Assembly: GCA_025024175.1 (NCBI GenBank)
Contig: QCXZ01000003.1
Coordinates: 16,636,392 to 16,700,391 of the forward strand
Length of the DNA: 64,000 nucleotides
Reading direction: 5' to 3'
Origin: Rhyzopertha dominica
Taxonomy: Eukaryota; Arthropoda; Insecta; Coleoptera; Bostrichidae
Shown here piece after piece: positions 21,800 through 33,329 of the stretch. The notes under the pieces are model-generated. The model worked only from the letters and a program-made list of their open reading frames with translations, was not told where the DNA came from and ran no database searches. Every line of letters begins with the position of its first letter. The first letter of the stretch is position 1. A program made the translations under genes and the position numbers.

Positions 21800-22815
21800 A
21801 TTTATTGTTATTTATATAGCTACAAAGATATTGTATGAAGTAATTAGACTAAACAACAAGTTAAAATACTACATATTGTATTACGGCGGTGTTAGTATCT
21901 TTTCATTTCTAATATATGAAAGCAGTTTTATTTCTTACCGTTGTGTCTATTATATCGGCCATCCAGTTTGCAATGTCCCAATGCTACAGCTCTTGTTGCT
22001 TGGCAAAGAACTAAAGACTTCCGTTCTCCACTTCCGAAGGTTAGCAACCTGGCGTCTGGCCAGGAAGTGAGCCATTGATTGGAACACATAGTAATATGAC
22101 GGTTCCAGGTCACGACTGTAGAAAGTATGGGGCAACACTTTGGTTTCCTATAATTTTTGCTGAAAATTGTTGCTTAAAGGAACCATAAGTTCTTCCAAGT
22201 TGTTGGTAATAAAGTTACTCGGTGTATGATGGCTACGAACTTAAAAAGTTGCTCAAAGTGAGTCACACCCTCTTTTGTTTGTTTATTGTTTGGTGGCGAT
22301 GCTAACTGGACATTTCTAAGAAATAAAAAAAAGGTATTTAAAATAGGAGTATTTTTTTGTATTATCAGCGCCCCACCCAGATAAAAATGCCACCAGCCGC
22401 CACTGTGAATGACGCTCAAACATGGGCGGGCGAGCTCCGTTGTAGTTTGTTCAAACAAGTGTCAATGAACGTTATAATTGAACAAAAGAAAACAAAAAAC
22501 GAGCTTTTCATGTTTGTTGCAACCGTCACGGCGCAATTTTGCTCAAAAAGTTAAAGGACTTGTGGAGATGCATCTGCTATAATGAAAAAGTATTGATGGT
22601 GCGTCTTAGGACAGAAGTCCCACCTTAGAATGTAACATCGTCCACAATTTGAAAGGAACGAATCGCATGGGTGGTCCGATAAATTTATTCGTCGTCCTAG
22701 CCTGACATTGCGACCATGAATAATGGCGAAAACGCCAATGATTTGAAGTATCCCCACCACGCCTACCGTTTTTCCTGACGCGCACATTATATGTGCCACT
22801 TTGACGTAGAATTTA
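21800..22815. other. No recognisable gene
   Basis: Several short frames on both strands (up to 94 codons) without a known domain. The string CCACCAGCCGCCACTG near 22388 resembles a hAT-type terminus on the minus strand, but no partner end was found. Confidence 0.4.
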
Positions 22816-22820
22816 AAGAG

Positions 22821-22890
22821 GGCTTTGATAGCGCAGTTCGTTAGCGCCTTTCTGATCAGTGTTAAAAGGTCCCGGGTTCAAATATTTGTC
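22821..22890 (+). repeat. tRNA-like unit (A and B box)
   Basis: GGCTTTGATAGCGCAG with a paired D arm (GCGC ... GCGC), and GGTCCCGGGTTCAAAT as B box. The T arm after the loop does not pair (ATTTG), so it is not a functional tRNA. It resembles the tRNA-related units at 25.0, 40.6-40.9 and 42.6-42.8 kb. Confidence 0.5.
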
Positions 22891-23742
22891 TCTTATGTTC
22901 ACGAATTAACGAAACATTGTCCTTAACTGATTTTGGTTTAATTTAGTTACGACAGAACAGATCACTCTTCGTTAGAGCTCAACGCATTTCAGAAGAAAGA
23001 CCACTGCAGCAAGTAATGTTTATAGGAAAAGAAATATATCTATACAAAATTTTGTGATTGTCTCAAGATAATAAAAATTTAGAACGCTAATGTGTTTACA
23101 AAATTATTTTTCTTCCGGCAAATGCATATAGGTCGGCTCAAATATAAGGTAGGGTCTCAAGAACACTTACGTACTACTATATAATTCATTTTACCAAAAC
23201 TAAAATTTTCGGCAGAGGATTATATTATTAGGGGTAATCAAAATTATTAACTGAATGATATCTGGAAGGCAATATTCTATTCTTTTTATTAAGTAATTCC
23301 TGTGTATCCACTAGGCAGGCCATTTTTAATTATCCTGATTAGATTTTGTCACGGTGGCACTTAGACAAGAAAGCAAGATGGGCATCGTGTAGAATGAGCC
23401 AGTGTTACCAACTGGTACCAACTACAAGTGGCGTAGTACCATACATCTAAGGTATCTAGCTAGCAAAGTACATTGAAAGCATGATGTCAATTGAATTCTG
23501 CTACTTCCTGCGGAAGCTGATTTTTTTCACTTCAACATTTACACTTATAAGGTGTACAGAATATCATGTTACATCACTTCCTTCGTTTAGAAAAAGCCTT
23601 TTAATATTGCAGAGTATCTGGAAAAATCTGCTGTGATTAGACACCAATAAAATGGCGGCCGTTCCTTTTGCGATAATACGTTTGATATATACGCCAAATA
23701 CTTTAATTGCCTTTCCTTATCTAAGGATTGGTACGTTGTTTC
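22891..23742. other. No recognisable feature
   Basis: AT-rich spacer without credible frames or repeats. Confidence 0.5.
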
Positions 23743-23744
23743 TA

Positions 23745-24109
23745 CGAGTTTTCTATAAATGATTTATGCAACGCGGGCGGCGTTGATTTCTGAATTCTTT
23801 GTGCCGCCTTTTTGTAACTGCTGCCAAGCTACAATATGAACGGCGATAGTACTGAAGGTTGCACATCAATGTCACACCACACCTCCGAAATGTGAATTTT
23901 CTGCAACCTTAAAGTTAGTAATCCCACGAAACGCTACAGAATATGCTCAAAATACACACTCCCAAGCCTTTTATCATATTAAAATATATTAAATAATTCA
24001 AAAATCGACAAATGACAAGTATGCGTCACTTTCCTGAGAGGCGGCAAATTGATTTAGTGGATAATTTCCATAAGCGCCCTGGATGCATGAATCATTTATA
24101 AAAACCGTG
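23745..24109. mobile_element. TA-flanked MITE, family T, copy 1 (365 bp)
   Basis: Inverted ends (TTTTCTATAAATGATT on the left, TTTTTATAAATGATTC on the right, complement) with TA on both sides (23743-23744 and 24110-24111), as in Tc1/mariner-type insertions. The interior aligns in reverse orientation with 38364-38646: shared blocks include GCAACGCGGGCGGCGTTG, TTTGTGCCGCC, AATTCAAAAATCGACA and GCGCCCTGGATGCATG. This copy carries an extra segment of about 80 bp starting TTTTTGTAACTGCTGCC. Non-coding. Confidence 0.75.
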
Positions 24110-24111
24110 TA

Positions 24112-24995
24112 TAACGCTTCGCTTCCTAGTTGATTTTTGTTCACTCATAAAAATTTATCTGAAACAGGTACTTTCTAGAGGTTATATCTTTGACAAACAT
24201 TACCGGTGTAATCGAAAAGTCAGATTCTATTTTATTGAATGTTTGAAAATAAACTGACATGGTTTTATCAGAACTCATAACAGTAACTTTCTTCTTCAGC
24301 TTAAATGTATTATTATACTTCCAGCTCATGCAAACAGCAAAGCTTGCTATGTGATATGCTTTAACAAGTTTTAAACCTCAAGTCCATGATTACAAGTGCG
24401 CAAATGTTTGTGAGTGGCATTACATTCGCATGTAGTGCACCGCCAGAAATTAACTGTTACTTTGCACTACCACTATGCATCCTCCACACTATACTCCACT
24501 GCTCAAACAAACCGCACGTTAGTTCCGTTCTAGTATCCTCTGTTATCTCTGTTTGGTGTTACTCTGTCATTATGCCATACGTTAGGTCTTGTTTGTAAAC
24601 AAACTAATCGACCAAGCATGTATGGCTAGCTCTCCATGTTTGTGAATTACGGATTCACTGATTTAATGGGTTAGTGTCAGCTTATATCTTTGTATACATA
24701 TGTGATACTGACTTTAAATTGAGTGTGTCTTATATGTAATAGTACAATTACCTATATCCAGATGGAAGGTTAAATCAAATATTAGGACTTTAAAACTGAC
24801 TGTTTTGAACGTATTATAGTTATGATAAATTTGGGACAAGCTTTGTTTTCATGATAATGCAATCAACATTATTCATACAGTTAAAAGAGAAATCTCTTTT
24901 ATGTTCACTCATAGACGTATTGACTATGGAAGACTAGAATGTAAAAAAGTAAACTGTAAGAGATTTAAATGAATATTTTGCAGGTAGATTTATTA
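24112..24995. other. No recognisable feature
   Basis: No frame or repeat that I can support. Confidence 0.5.
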
Positions 24996-24998
24996 ATG

Positions 24999-25345
24999 AA
25001 AAAGTATTGCCAGCTCTGATCAGGATTTGAGCCTGGGACCTTCTGATAACTAGTCAAACGTACTCTCACTGCACCATCAGTGCCCTATTCAAATTTCTAG
25101 TTATAGCGGCATATATACATCAAAGTTACGAAATGTAAAAATTACTTTGTCATTATAATAACAATTTGGGTTGTAACTAGCTGGTGGTCGCCAGAATCTG
25201 GCTATCGTAATACATGTCTGCTTCGAAGCTTACAATAAAATAACGAGCAATGAGCAACTCAGCTACAAAAGCTCCAGATGGCGCTCAATAGCGTTAGATT
25301 TCGTAACTTTGATGTGTATATGTCGCTTTGACAAAAATTTGAATA
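24999..25345. repeat. tRNA-related foldback element, copy 1 (right head missing)
   Basis: On the minus strand the left part is a tRNA-like unit (25009-25085; GGTGCAGTGAGAG, then GGTCCCAGGCTCAAAT) ending in AGCTGGCAATACTTTTTC. The body sequence CATATATACATCAAAGTTACG (first 20 bases at 25108) is repeated in inverted orientation near 25300-25320. The interior shares CGCCAGAATCTGGC and CCAGATGGCGCTCAATAGCG-type blocks with the copies at 40.6 and 42.5 kb. The right-hand tRNA-like unit is not present. Confidence 0.6.
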
Positions 25346-25815
25346 TGCGTACGATACGATAAATAAATAATGTCCTTTTGAGTACTTGAAGGGTTTCTTA
25401 ATTCTTCGCATGGATCATTTCTGAAGTAGTAGTTCAGTAAAATTCCTTTCTTTGTATAATTTGTGTTGGGTTGCATGGAGTAGCAAAAGGGTATAGCCTA
25501 AGCTACTCCGGCGCCTTTAATTTATATAATCTAAATGTAGGTGATCCTCAAGGTAATAAGCAGAACTGGAGAATTATAGAATTAAATGTTAATTTCCAAT
25601 TAAAAGTTTATACCTTTGAATTTAAATTAAATATTATGTCCAACCGTAATTTTAAAGTTTCGGATACCTATAAATATTGTAAATGTAACTGTTCTGGTAG
25701 ATGTACAAGGATGCTATATAGTAACAAAACAGACGAGGTAGATTATATCATGAATTTGCATCAAGAAACTTCGACTTAATTAGATGTTCAGACACCACAC
25801 TAACTCATTGAAATC

Positions 25816-26838
25816 TTACATTTTTTTGGACGTCACAGCACGCAATTTAATTTTTTGGATATCAAGAGGGGGTTTGTTGTGAAGTTAAATCCATGTTTGT
25901 GGGGTCGCAGTACTTGTCCCGCAGCCGCCATCTTGTAAAAAGGGCTGCGAATGGTTTTTACGTTATATCAGGCAAACTATTCGTCGCACAGAAAATTTGT
26001 AAAAACATTTTTGATTGCAAATGAAATTCTCTACAACCTTGCTTGCTTAACTTTTAGCGCCAGAACTGAAAGAAAACCATGAAAGGCAGCTGTGCCTACT
26101 ACGGACGAATAATAATAATAGTAATAGCAGGCAGATGTTCTTTTGTTTCCAAAAGGTTACTTTAATCCTTTTGACCTGCACAGAATCTAAAAAATGTACA
26201 GTCTGATTACAAATTTTGTAAAAACCAATAATTCCAAAAAGTTTTGTGATGGAGAGTTAAGTTTATAACTAATTATTAACAACATTAGATTGTTAATAAT
26301 TTAAACGTTTCTTATAAAAATAATGGAAAAATGAAACAAACTATACCTAATCATTCATATTAATGTATACTTACGAGTACAGGAGAACAGTGCACGTTTA
26401 GCATCATTCTAAAACCCTAATAAGTAAAGAGAATTTGAAAAGTTTGCAATGGGAATTATTCCTTGAAAAGCCCTCTATCAAAATTCTCTCACAAATTATT
26501 TTTGTAAAATAACCAGAAAACAATTATAACAATAAAAGGAAAATTTGTTACGAAATTTTAATATATTTTCTTTGATAACTTTGTTATTTTTGGTTCTATG
26601 ACTAAAAGTTACGGCACCAAGAGAGAATTTAATTTGCTACCAAAAATGTTTTACAAATTTTCTGTGCAACGAATAGTTTGTCCGAGATAACGAAAACAAT
26701 TCGCTGCATTTTTACAAGATAACGGCCGTGGGACAAAGGTTGCAATCCCACAAACATGGAGTTTAACTTTACACTGACCTCCTCTTGACATCCAAAAAAT
26801 AAAATTGTGTGCTCTGACTTTTGCAACCCCAAATGTAA
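25816..26838. mobile_element. 1-kb foldback element with arms of about 250 bp
   Basis: Left arm about 25816-26085 and right arm about 26590-26838 are inverted copies with mismatches. Shared blocks are TTACATTT at both tips, ATTTTTTGGAT-TCAAGAGG, CCATGTTTGTGG, TCTTGTAAAAA and AAACTATTCGT-GCACAGAAAATTTGT. The loop (26090-26590) has no coding sequence. Long-armed foldbacks without a transposase are usually non-autonomous DNA elements; the superfamily is not evident. Confidence 0.7.
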
Positions 26839-26839
26839 C

Positions 26840-27860
26840 TTTATAATGGACTATAACGTAGAGCGTAGCGAATTAAACTTAGGTGAGCGAGAGCAATATC
26901 GTTATAAACGATTTGCTTGTTCCTGTTAGCCGAAAAGCGGTCTGTATCTGCTACCAAACTTTGTACATTTTTCACTGATCCTCAGGGGAAAAACCAAAAT
27001 AAAAATAGCTGCGCACGTGCCTAACTTGGCAGTACATTCGTTTGTTAAATTAAAGAACATTCGGCGCTGTAAACTGGATAAAGTAATAAAATTCTGCACG
27101 GAAGGGGTGCTCCCTGAATCTGCTTAGAAATATTTGATAAGGCCAAGGATAAAGTAACGACTGTGTTATCCGCCCTGAGACCGGCTTACGACCCTGCTGC
27201 GGAGTTCACTCCTTCCTCCTCGTTTTAGAAGTCGCGTTTCTATTTTTAAATCAAGGTAAACAGGTTTCCATTTCCTTTTGTGCCATGCAGATCCTCTTTA
27301 TGTGTGCCGGAGGAAACGAGGCTTGCTTATTGAGAAAGATGATTTTTCCTGCAGGGGAGTAACAAGGGTAACCGAGTCCTGTTGGGTTACAGCCGCGGGG
27401 CTAGATCGTGGATTTGCTTGTTAATTGACTCTTGCTTTGAGAACACTGTTTAAAAGGAAGCGGGAGAGAACTGCCTGCTGCATGCGGATGGAGATATTTC
27501 ATTTTAAATATACATTTGCATATAAATTTAACGCTCATTTGGACGGTGTACCTACTGTATTTAGTTTTGAGCACAATTCTGCAAAATATTTCCTCTTTTT
27601 CTTGCCTTTTCTCGGTGAACTATTTCTTTAAAACTGTCATAGCTAATTGGGTATTATCACTATTTTGAAAATTACGTAAAATAAATCTTGAAGTGCATAT
27701 ATATCGTACGCCATGTTTAAAAAAAAAAAACAAAAAAATATTTGTAGGTAGAGAATTTCAGGTCTGAAATTCGAATCTTGGGAGTCACCGCCAAAACGCT
27801 TCTATCCAAGGTCATTCAACTCGTGACGTCGAGTGTCACGTAAGCATTACCGAGGAGCGT
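26840..27860. other. No recognisable feature
   Basis: A 68-codon frame at 27425-27631 has no recognisable domain. No repeat found. Confidence 0.45.
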
Positions 27861-27976
27861 GCTGTTTAATGGTGTAGTATCATTGTTGTATTGGAAAAGC
27901 TTTTTGGTGTTTATTGAAAGGACGGTGTAAGAGGTCGCACCAAAAAGTGATTTGTATAGTTTTACAAGCATCTATT

Positions 27977-28167
27977 ATGTATGGAAAACAAAACAAGTGT
28001 TGTTTTGTACATGGTTATAAAAGTACTTCAGTCAGTACAGCTAACAAAATTTTTGTAACCGTTCCTCGAGATTATCAACGTATGAAAAAGTTGTTTAAGG
28101 CCNCTAGATGTGATATGCCGAANTCCNAAAGTTTGTTTTTCTGTCGTGAAGATCATTTATTCTTGCT
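27977..28167 (+). CDS. THAP-like zinc-finger exon (candidate first exon)
   Basis: From the ATG at 27977 the frame reads NKCCFVHGYK, then FVTVPRDYQRMKKLF, and ends FFCREDHL. This C...C (spaced) C-x2-H pattern, with a proline in the middle and a CxxDH ending, is what a THAP DNA-binding domain looks like. THAP domains occur in host transcription factors and at the N-terminus of P-element-like transposases. The frame hits a stop just after a perfect GTAAGT at 28168, so I read this as an exon ending at that donor site. No second exon was recognised downstream. Three ambiguous bases (28103, 28123, 28127) fall in the domain. The usual AVPTIF-like tail lies beyond this exon, if it exists. It could be a transposon-derived fragment. 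Confidence 0.45.
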
Positions 28168-28173
28168 GTAAGT
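28168..28173 (+). promoter_or_regulatory. Candidate splice donor GTAAGT
   Basis: A consensus GT donor that follows the THAP-like coding sequence just before its in-frame stop. The acceptor is unknown. Confidence 0.35.
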
Positions 28174-28174
28174 T

Positions 28175-29130
28175 TTATTATTCGTTTTGGGGTTACAAGT
28201 GTTTACCATTCAGTTTCCATTTTGTTATAGCTTGAAGATGATATGAAAAATTATATGCGTTTTAAGTTGATAGAGGGAAATGTTATAATAAAGAACGACG
28301 TTGTTCCCCATATATTCGACTATTAGCCAGACCGGAAACGAGCCGTAAGAGCCCCGAAAATAAATGACAATTTATATTTATTCTAACCTCTAAAATAAAT
28401 GTCAAGTTTAGGGTACATTTTTGATTCTTGCATATTTATGTTTATAATAGTATGTTTCCAACAATCCACTGTGATCAAATTATCAATGCTACGTTAATTT
28501 GATAAAAAGTTCACTTATGCTACTGCTTTCCTGCATCTCCGCCGCGTTGAACCGCTCGTCGCTCAACACAAATTCCATAACAATGAACATGCCTTCAGAA
28601 GTCACAACTCATAAGTATTTCACTTTTTCTTGGCGTATTTTAATTCGCTTGTCACAAAATGAACGCAAACAACGAACTGATAAATTGACAGGCTGAGGCT
28701 GATGCGTGACGCGCTGACCCCAGATGTAAACAAGCGGCCATTTACAAGACAACTGACGTCACGGCCAGTATGTTCGCGTTTTGGCGGTCCCTTTAAATAT
28801 TCACATTTTTAATATTAAAAATACACCTTACGATCCATTTTTTCGAATTTATAAGCTGTCACAGCTGTTTTGTGGATTACATGCTACCTATTAATATGCA
28901 ATTTAACAAAATATAAATACATGGCAAATACCCAATTATGCTTTCCAATGTGTAATTAATTTCGAACGATACAGTATCGTTGTTCATATCCGGTAGCAGC
29001 GTTTATTGTATTGGATGCTTGTTGGTTCCAATCTAATCTACTTTTCATTTTTTCCTGAAATGTCTGTATAGTTCCGTTTATCATTGTCTTATCCGAGTTC
29101 AAAACACACGTTTACAAATTTAAGGTGAGA
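28175..29130. other. No recognisable feature
   Basis: Possible intron or flank of the THAP-like exon. The frame at 28499-28696 shows no domain. Confidence 0.4.
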
Positions 29131-29164
29131 GACGCGGTCGCCATTTGCCGTTATTACGAAAGTG

Positions 29165-29275
29165 GTGTTGGCTTTTTTAATTTTTGCAATCCTAAAGCCT
29201 CCTTTTCTCTAATTGCATTAAGATTTGCGCCTGTATCTAGTAACCCTATATACTTAATATTGGCCATTTATTTGG
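29165..29275 (-). pseudogene. Aspartic protease fragment of remnant B
   Basis: The minus strand reads YIGLLDTGANLNAIREKEA with the D-T-G active site at 29229-29237. The preceding coding sequence (VVQING) is in a different frame, so a frameshift separates it from gag. The rest of pol does not follow. Confidence 0.75.
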
Positions 29276-29499
29276 ACAACAATGTTTAATAAATCTTTAA
29301 AAGCAATATTTAATTCAGGTGTAATTGCATTCATTTTCACGTGACCATTTGTACTGTGGGTTTTGTTCTTTTGTAACATTTTGCTTTTTTTTTTGTTTTA
29401 TTACACACAAGGCACAATGGGGGTGGGTAAATTTGACGGTAGATAGGATGATAATCTTTTTTATGATTAACATCTGAGCGTATTTTAGAGCATGAATTT

Positions 29500-30520
29500 G
29501 ATTTCTTGTAATTTGCGCAGAAATAATTTGCCTACGGGGACTTACGAGGACTCGTTTATATTTAAATTTTTGCTTTGAGTTTGACGCGGGGTATTTTGTC
29601 GAAAATTTGAATTTGTTATTTGTCGTGGACTGAACCAATAATTCCTTTGCGGAGCTCGCGGCTGATAATAATTTTGATAACTTTGGAAAGGTGGTGTAAA
29701 ATTCTGTCTGTAAAACGTAGGTTGACTTGCACGAGAAAAATTTTGCCTAAATTGTTGCTTGAAATTGTTTTGTGTGTATTGACGGAATGAAAATGCAGGA
29801 CGTGGATAATTATGTGTAAAGTTGGATCTGTACCTTTGCGGTTGTAGATTTTGATAATGTTGAAAATATGTCGTTGGGGGTTCATTTTGAATATTAGTGG
29901 TATTGTTAAGAATTAACAACGTATTTTGTGATTCCATAATGTCGTCTACCTTTGCTGCAATTTCTGTTAATTTTCCAACAGTAATATACGACTGTTTTGT
30001 GAGTTTATACATATAACATTACAAATTTTGGGGACATACCACACTCAAAATGTTTAATGAATGTGGTTTCGTCCATATTTGGGTTGTAGTCATAAGCCAG
30101 CATTTTCAATTCAAATAAATATGTTTTTAAAGTTTTATTTGGACTTTGTTTATGATTTTCAAATTTTAGCTCTGCTGACTTATTGCCTAATCCATCTTCG
30201 AATTCTTTCTTGAATGCCTCGATCACTTAATGCCAAGTGCTACTGGCGTTGTCGTACCACCGATTACCCGCCCCGTCTAAAAATGTCCCAAAATACGCTA
30301 TTTTTAAGTCGTTAGTCCAACCGTTAGCGATACATCTTTCAAAATTCTTAATAAATTCTGTAGTGTTGGGACTTGCCGGATAAAAAATTTGTGGGCTGAT
30401 GAATTGGGGGGTAACGGGGGTTTTTCTTGGATTAAATGCATCTGATATGGTCACATACTCAAAATTTTCGTCCCTTGAATTCATGTTTCTATGTTGTAAG
30501 TAATTTCTTTTTAGCCTCAA
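29500..30520 (-). pseudogene. Retrotransposon gag, one nonsense codon and frameshifts
   Basis: The frame from an ATG near 30483 (MNSRDENFEYV) runs through FIKNFERCIANGWTNDLKIA and GAGNRWYDNASSTWH to a TAA. It continues in the same frame after that stop with IEAFKKEFEDGLGNKSAELK and TFIKHFECGMSPKFV. This is a typical retrotransposon gag capsid-like core (aromatic GW and RWY positions, then an E-F repeat region). After another break, 29542-30012 reads an Asn/Gln/Arg-rich basic stretch (QRYRSNFTHNYPRPAF), the likely nucleocapsid-like part. No CCHC knuckle can be recognised. Non-functional. Confidence 0.75.
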
Positions 30521-30644
30521 TTCGGGTTGCTGGTTTTTTTGACATTTGACTTGCCGATGGGAAATTTGAAGAATCTACCAGTTACAAAAAAAGAAAGGGC
30601 GCCTCCACCATGTGTCGCATCTGGACATGCCATTAGATTTAATA

Positions 30645-30900
30645 AGCACTAATTTTTACAAAAAATGGGCAGATCAGTTCAACAGAGACGTACAAAAATA
30701 AAGAAAATGTTACGCTTTTTACAAAAATATAAAAATTATCTACGCACACAAAAATAATTGTATTGCTAAGTCACATCAACGTTAGGGAATTTTGAAAGAC
30801 AATAAAGGTTAATAAAATTACTACTTACTTGAATTATTGTACTTACATCATTTTTCTTAAGTAATGGGGATACCTGGTTGGCAGTGTCGCAACCTCTCGC
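30645..30900 (-). other. Spacer between integrase and gag remnants, possible LTR
   Basis: A non-coding AT-rich 250 bp that sits exactly where an LTR would separate the 3' end of one Gypsy copy from the leader of a second. No partner LTR exists in the window to confirm this. Confidence 0.25.
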
Positions 30901-30903
30901 TGA

Positions 30904-31810
30904 TCAAGCCCGAACGTGACTCCTTGATGTTTTCGATTTCGCAGCTTTGCGTTTTACGCGGTTGTCATGTTTCTTATTTTTTTTTAACAGATCTACTAGT
31001 TGAAAAATTGCAACGNTGTTGCGGGTGATTAGAGGGTATGCGACAATATTTCCTCTCAAGTTAGTAAAGGCAGGTAATAGTGCTGCTTCAACACCAAAGT
31101 ATGGCGCTGGTTTTATCAGTTTACTCTTGCGTTTAGGTAATGGTAAAAACTTATTTTTTTTGTTCACTACAGAAAACAGTCCTATGAAAAGTGGTTCGAG
31201 TGACTTTCTTAGTGTCTTAATGTAAGAACACACGTGCCTATACATGTTGCAACTGTTGGGTGCACAAATAGCCCTTGATGACCGTGTTTGTGGCGGATTG
31301 TGGTCTCAATTTTCTCAAAACGCTTATCAAATAATTCTAAAGCTGTCGGAACCATTTCTCTCGATGGATTGTTTATAAAGAATTCATATCGGCATGAAAA
31401 GTGCCACAACCTCTTTGATTGGGAGAACAGTTTGTAGTGTATATACCCACCTGTTAGTTTGATAGCACATTATGTCATTATTAAGGCATCCATGGCAACG
31501 TTCTAATACGTTATTGGTTTGGGACTTGTTTGCCTTCGACCCTTTTGTTTGCATCCCTTGAGCCTTGAGACGAAAGTCATCTATGAAGTCTCGAATTGTC
31601 AACCATGTTCTGTTGTTTTCCCAGATTCTGAAAAGCGACAAATTCAAACCATAGAATGCGGTAGCCATAGTTTTCTCTGTGATGTCTGTTAGCGGTACTG
31701 CTTTCGACTAGGATATGAAGTGATCTGTTATATCATTTGGTATCGGGCTTTTAGTATGCCTTTTTATTTTGGCACGTTGGCAGCGATTACAAGTGCTTCA
31801 CCTCTCTTTG
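30904..31810 (-). pseudogene. Ty3/Gypsy integrase, degraded
   Basis: The minus strand starts near 31795 with CNRCQRAKIKRHTKSPI, the end of the integrase zinc-binding domain. An internal stop and a deletion then remove the segment that should hold the first catalytic aspartate. The frame 31384-31668 reads VPLTDITEKT upstream and RTWLTIRDFIDDF, NNVLERCHGCLNNDIMCYQT and WVYTLQTVLP: core-domain landmarks in order. The second aspartate is not preserved and the glutamate (LER) is. Frames 31209-31409 (EFFINNP) and 30904-31245 (RKSLEPLFIGLFSVV) are the C-terminal domain. It lies upstream of, and on the same strand as, gag remnant B, so the order integrase-then-gag suggests two adjacent copies or a rearranged one. 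Confidence 0.75.
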
Positions 31811-31918
31811 AAGTCTTTATTCATTATTATTTATACTATTTTTGTATATAAGTTCCAATTTTGCAGATATGTCACAGCAAACAGATGTTATTAAAATGTC
31901 ATTTGACTTCTTTAAATA

Positions 31919-32075
31919 CAGGGTTTCTATAAATGATTCATGTAAAGCGGGCGGCGTTGATTTCAGAATTCTTTGTGTGTTGTGCCGCCTTTTTGTAACT
32001 GCTGCCAAGCTACAACAAGCACAATATGTACTAAAGGTTGCGGATCAAGTTATAGCCACGAAATTGATGGTTTTA
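31919..32075. mobile_element. TA-flanked MITE, family T, copy 2 (truncated)
   Basis: TA, then CAGGGTTTCTATAAATGATT at 31919-31938, followed by GCGGGCGGCGTTGATTTC and the TTTTTGTAACTGCTGCC segment also seen at 23.8 kb. The right end is absent; similarity fades near 32075. The ORF at 31842-32078 is a by-product of this repeat. Confidence 0.65.
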
Positions 32076-32079
32076 TAAA

Positions 32080-32343
32080 GATTTTTTAATTTGCGGTTTC
32101 ATTCTCTTTTATTGCAAGGTAAGCAATAACAATAACTTGCTTGTACGAAACTACACTACGTCTGCCATAATTCCATTTTGTTGCGGTCACAGACTTTCAG
32201 GCGTGGCTTTATAAAATTTAATTATTTTCCGCAAATTTGAAAGCCTACGCAGTCAATCCAATCCTGTTTCCTATCTTAATGTTTGTATTTCTTTTGTAAC
32301 TAGCGTAGCACCATCATAATTGAGCTGTTTACAATAGACCATG
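32080..32343. other. No recognisable feature
   Basis: Short spacer, nothing to support. Confidence 0.5.
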
Positions 32344-32345
32344 TA

Positions 32346-33325
32346 TAGGGTGTCCCATTTTCGTTGTAATTGTATAGATCTCGCTAACCTATTAATGCTA
32401 GAGGGTTGCGACATTACTTTATTGCTTTTGAAAAATGTAACATTTCTTCAGGTCTTAATATCTCGATTGGCTAAGTAGATACAAAAAAAACGTGGAGGCA
32501 TTTTATATAGATATTTTTATTCCCAATCCAGTGGCGTCCTCAGAATTTTTTAAGGGGAACATTTTAGAGATATAACACAAACTTGCGTTTTAAAAAAAGA
32601 CCTATTCTTTGTGATTAAGAAAATGTATACATCGTTAGGTTTATTTTTACTAATTTTGGTATTATCCCTATTTTTGTAATATTTTAATAAGAATTTACGT
32701 TTCTCGTCGAAATGGATGTAACTAATTAACGCTAAACAATGCAAAGGTACTTATCTCCATATAAATAATAATTTCCGTTGGTTACATGGCCTCCTCGATT
32801 ACCGATTAAAAAACTGAATGAGCGCTCTTAGGAGTCTTAGGTGTGTATTCAAATATGCATATATTATTTTTAAGGAATTAAAATATTTACTTAATAATAT
32901 AAACTATATCGTGTGTTTTCTTCTTCCGTAGCCTCCTGGACGTAAACGAAAAATCTCCTTGAATAACAACGTATACATTTTTAATCAGAAAAATAGGTCT
33001 TTTCAACCATAGTAAAGCCAACTATGGTTCCATTAAAAAATGCAAGTTTGCGTTATATCTCTAAAATGTGACCCCCTAAAAAATTCTGAGTTCGCCACTG
33101 GACTCTAATCTCTAAAAAATGTGTCCTCAACCAATCGAGATATTGAGAACTGAAGAAATGTTACATATTTCAAAAGATTGCTATAGCTTTAAAACAAAAG
33201 TCGATACAAAAATGGCGATGGTATATATACTCACAACAAAAAAGTGATATATGTCGAAACCGCAACCCTCTAGCATTAATATTTACCGAGATACCCTACA
33301 ATTACAATGAAAATGAGACACCCTG
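32346..33325. mobile_element. Long-armed foldback, family L, copy 1 (980 bp)
   Basis: Ends TAGGGTGTCCCATTTTCG on the left and CAGGGTGTCTCATTTTCA on the right (complement), flanked by TA at 32344-32345 and 33326-33327. The arms stay complementary for several hundred bp, including TAATGCTAGAGGGTTGCG and TTTTAGAGATATAACACAAA with their complements. Inside the arms lies a second pair of ends starting CAGTGGCG (32531 and, inverted, near 33100). The same organisation is found at 49472-50574. Non-coding; the TA flanks and CAGGGTG ends suggest a mariner-type non-autonomous element. Confidence 0.8.
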
Positions 33326-33329
33326 TACA

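Larger units (their letters stand above)
29150..30640 (-). mobile_element. Ty3/Gypsy-like remnant B: leader, gag, protease
   Basis: On the minus strand, a leader-like segment (GACACATGGTGGAGGCGCCC near 30600-30620) is followed by gag and by an aspartic protease site near 29230. Homology stops soon after the protease, so pol is missing. The coding region has one clear in-frame stop and at least one frameshift. Confidence 0.7.

Noticed and set aside
22380..22405. Possible hAT-type terminus (minus strand CAGTGGCGGCTGGTGG)
   Set aside because: Only one end is visible, so no element can be delimited.
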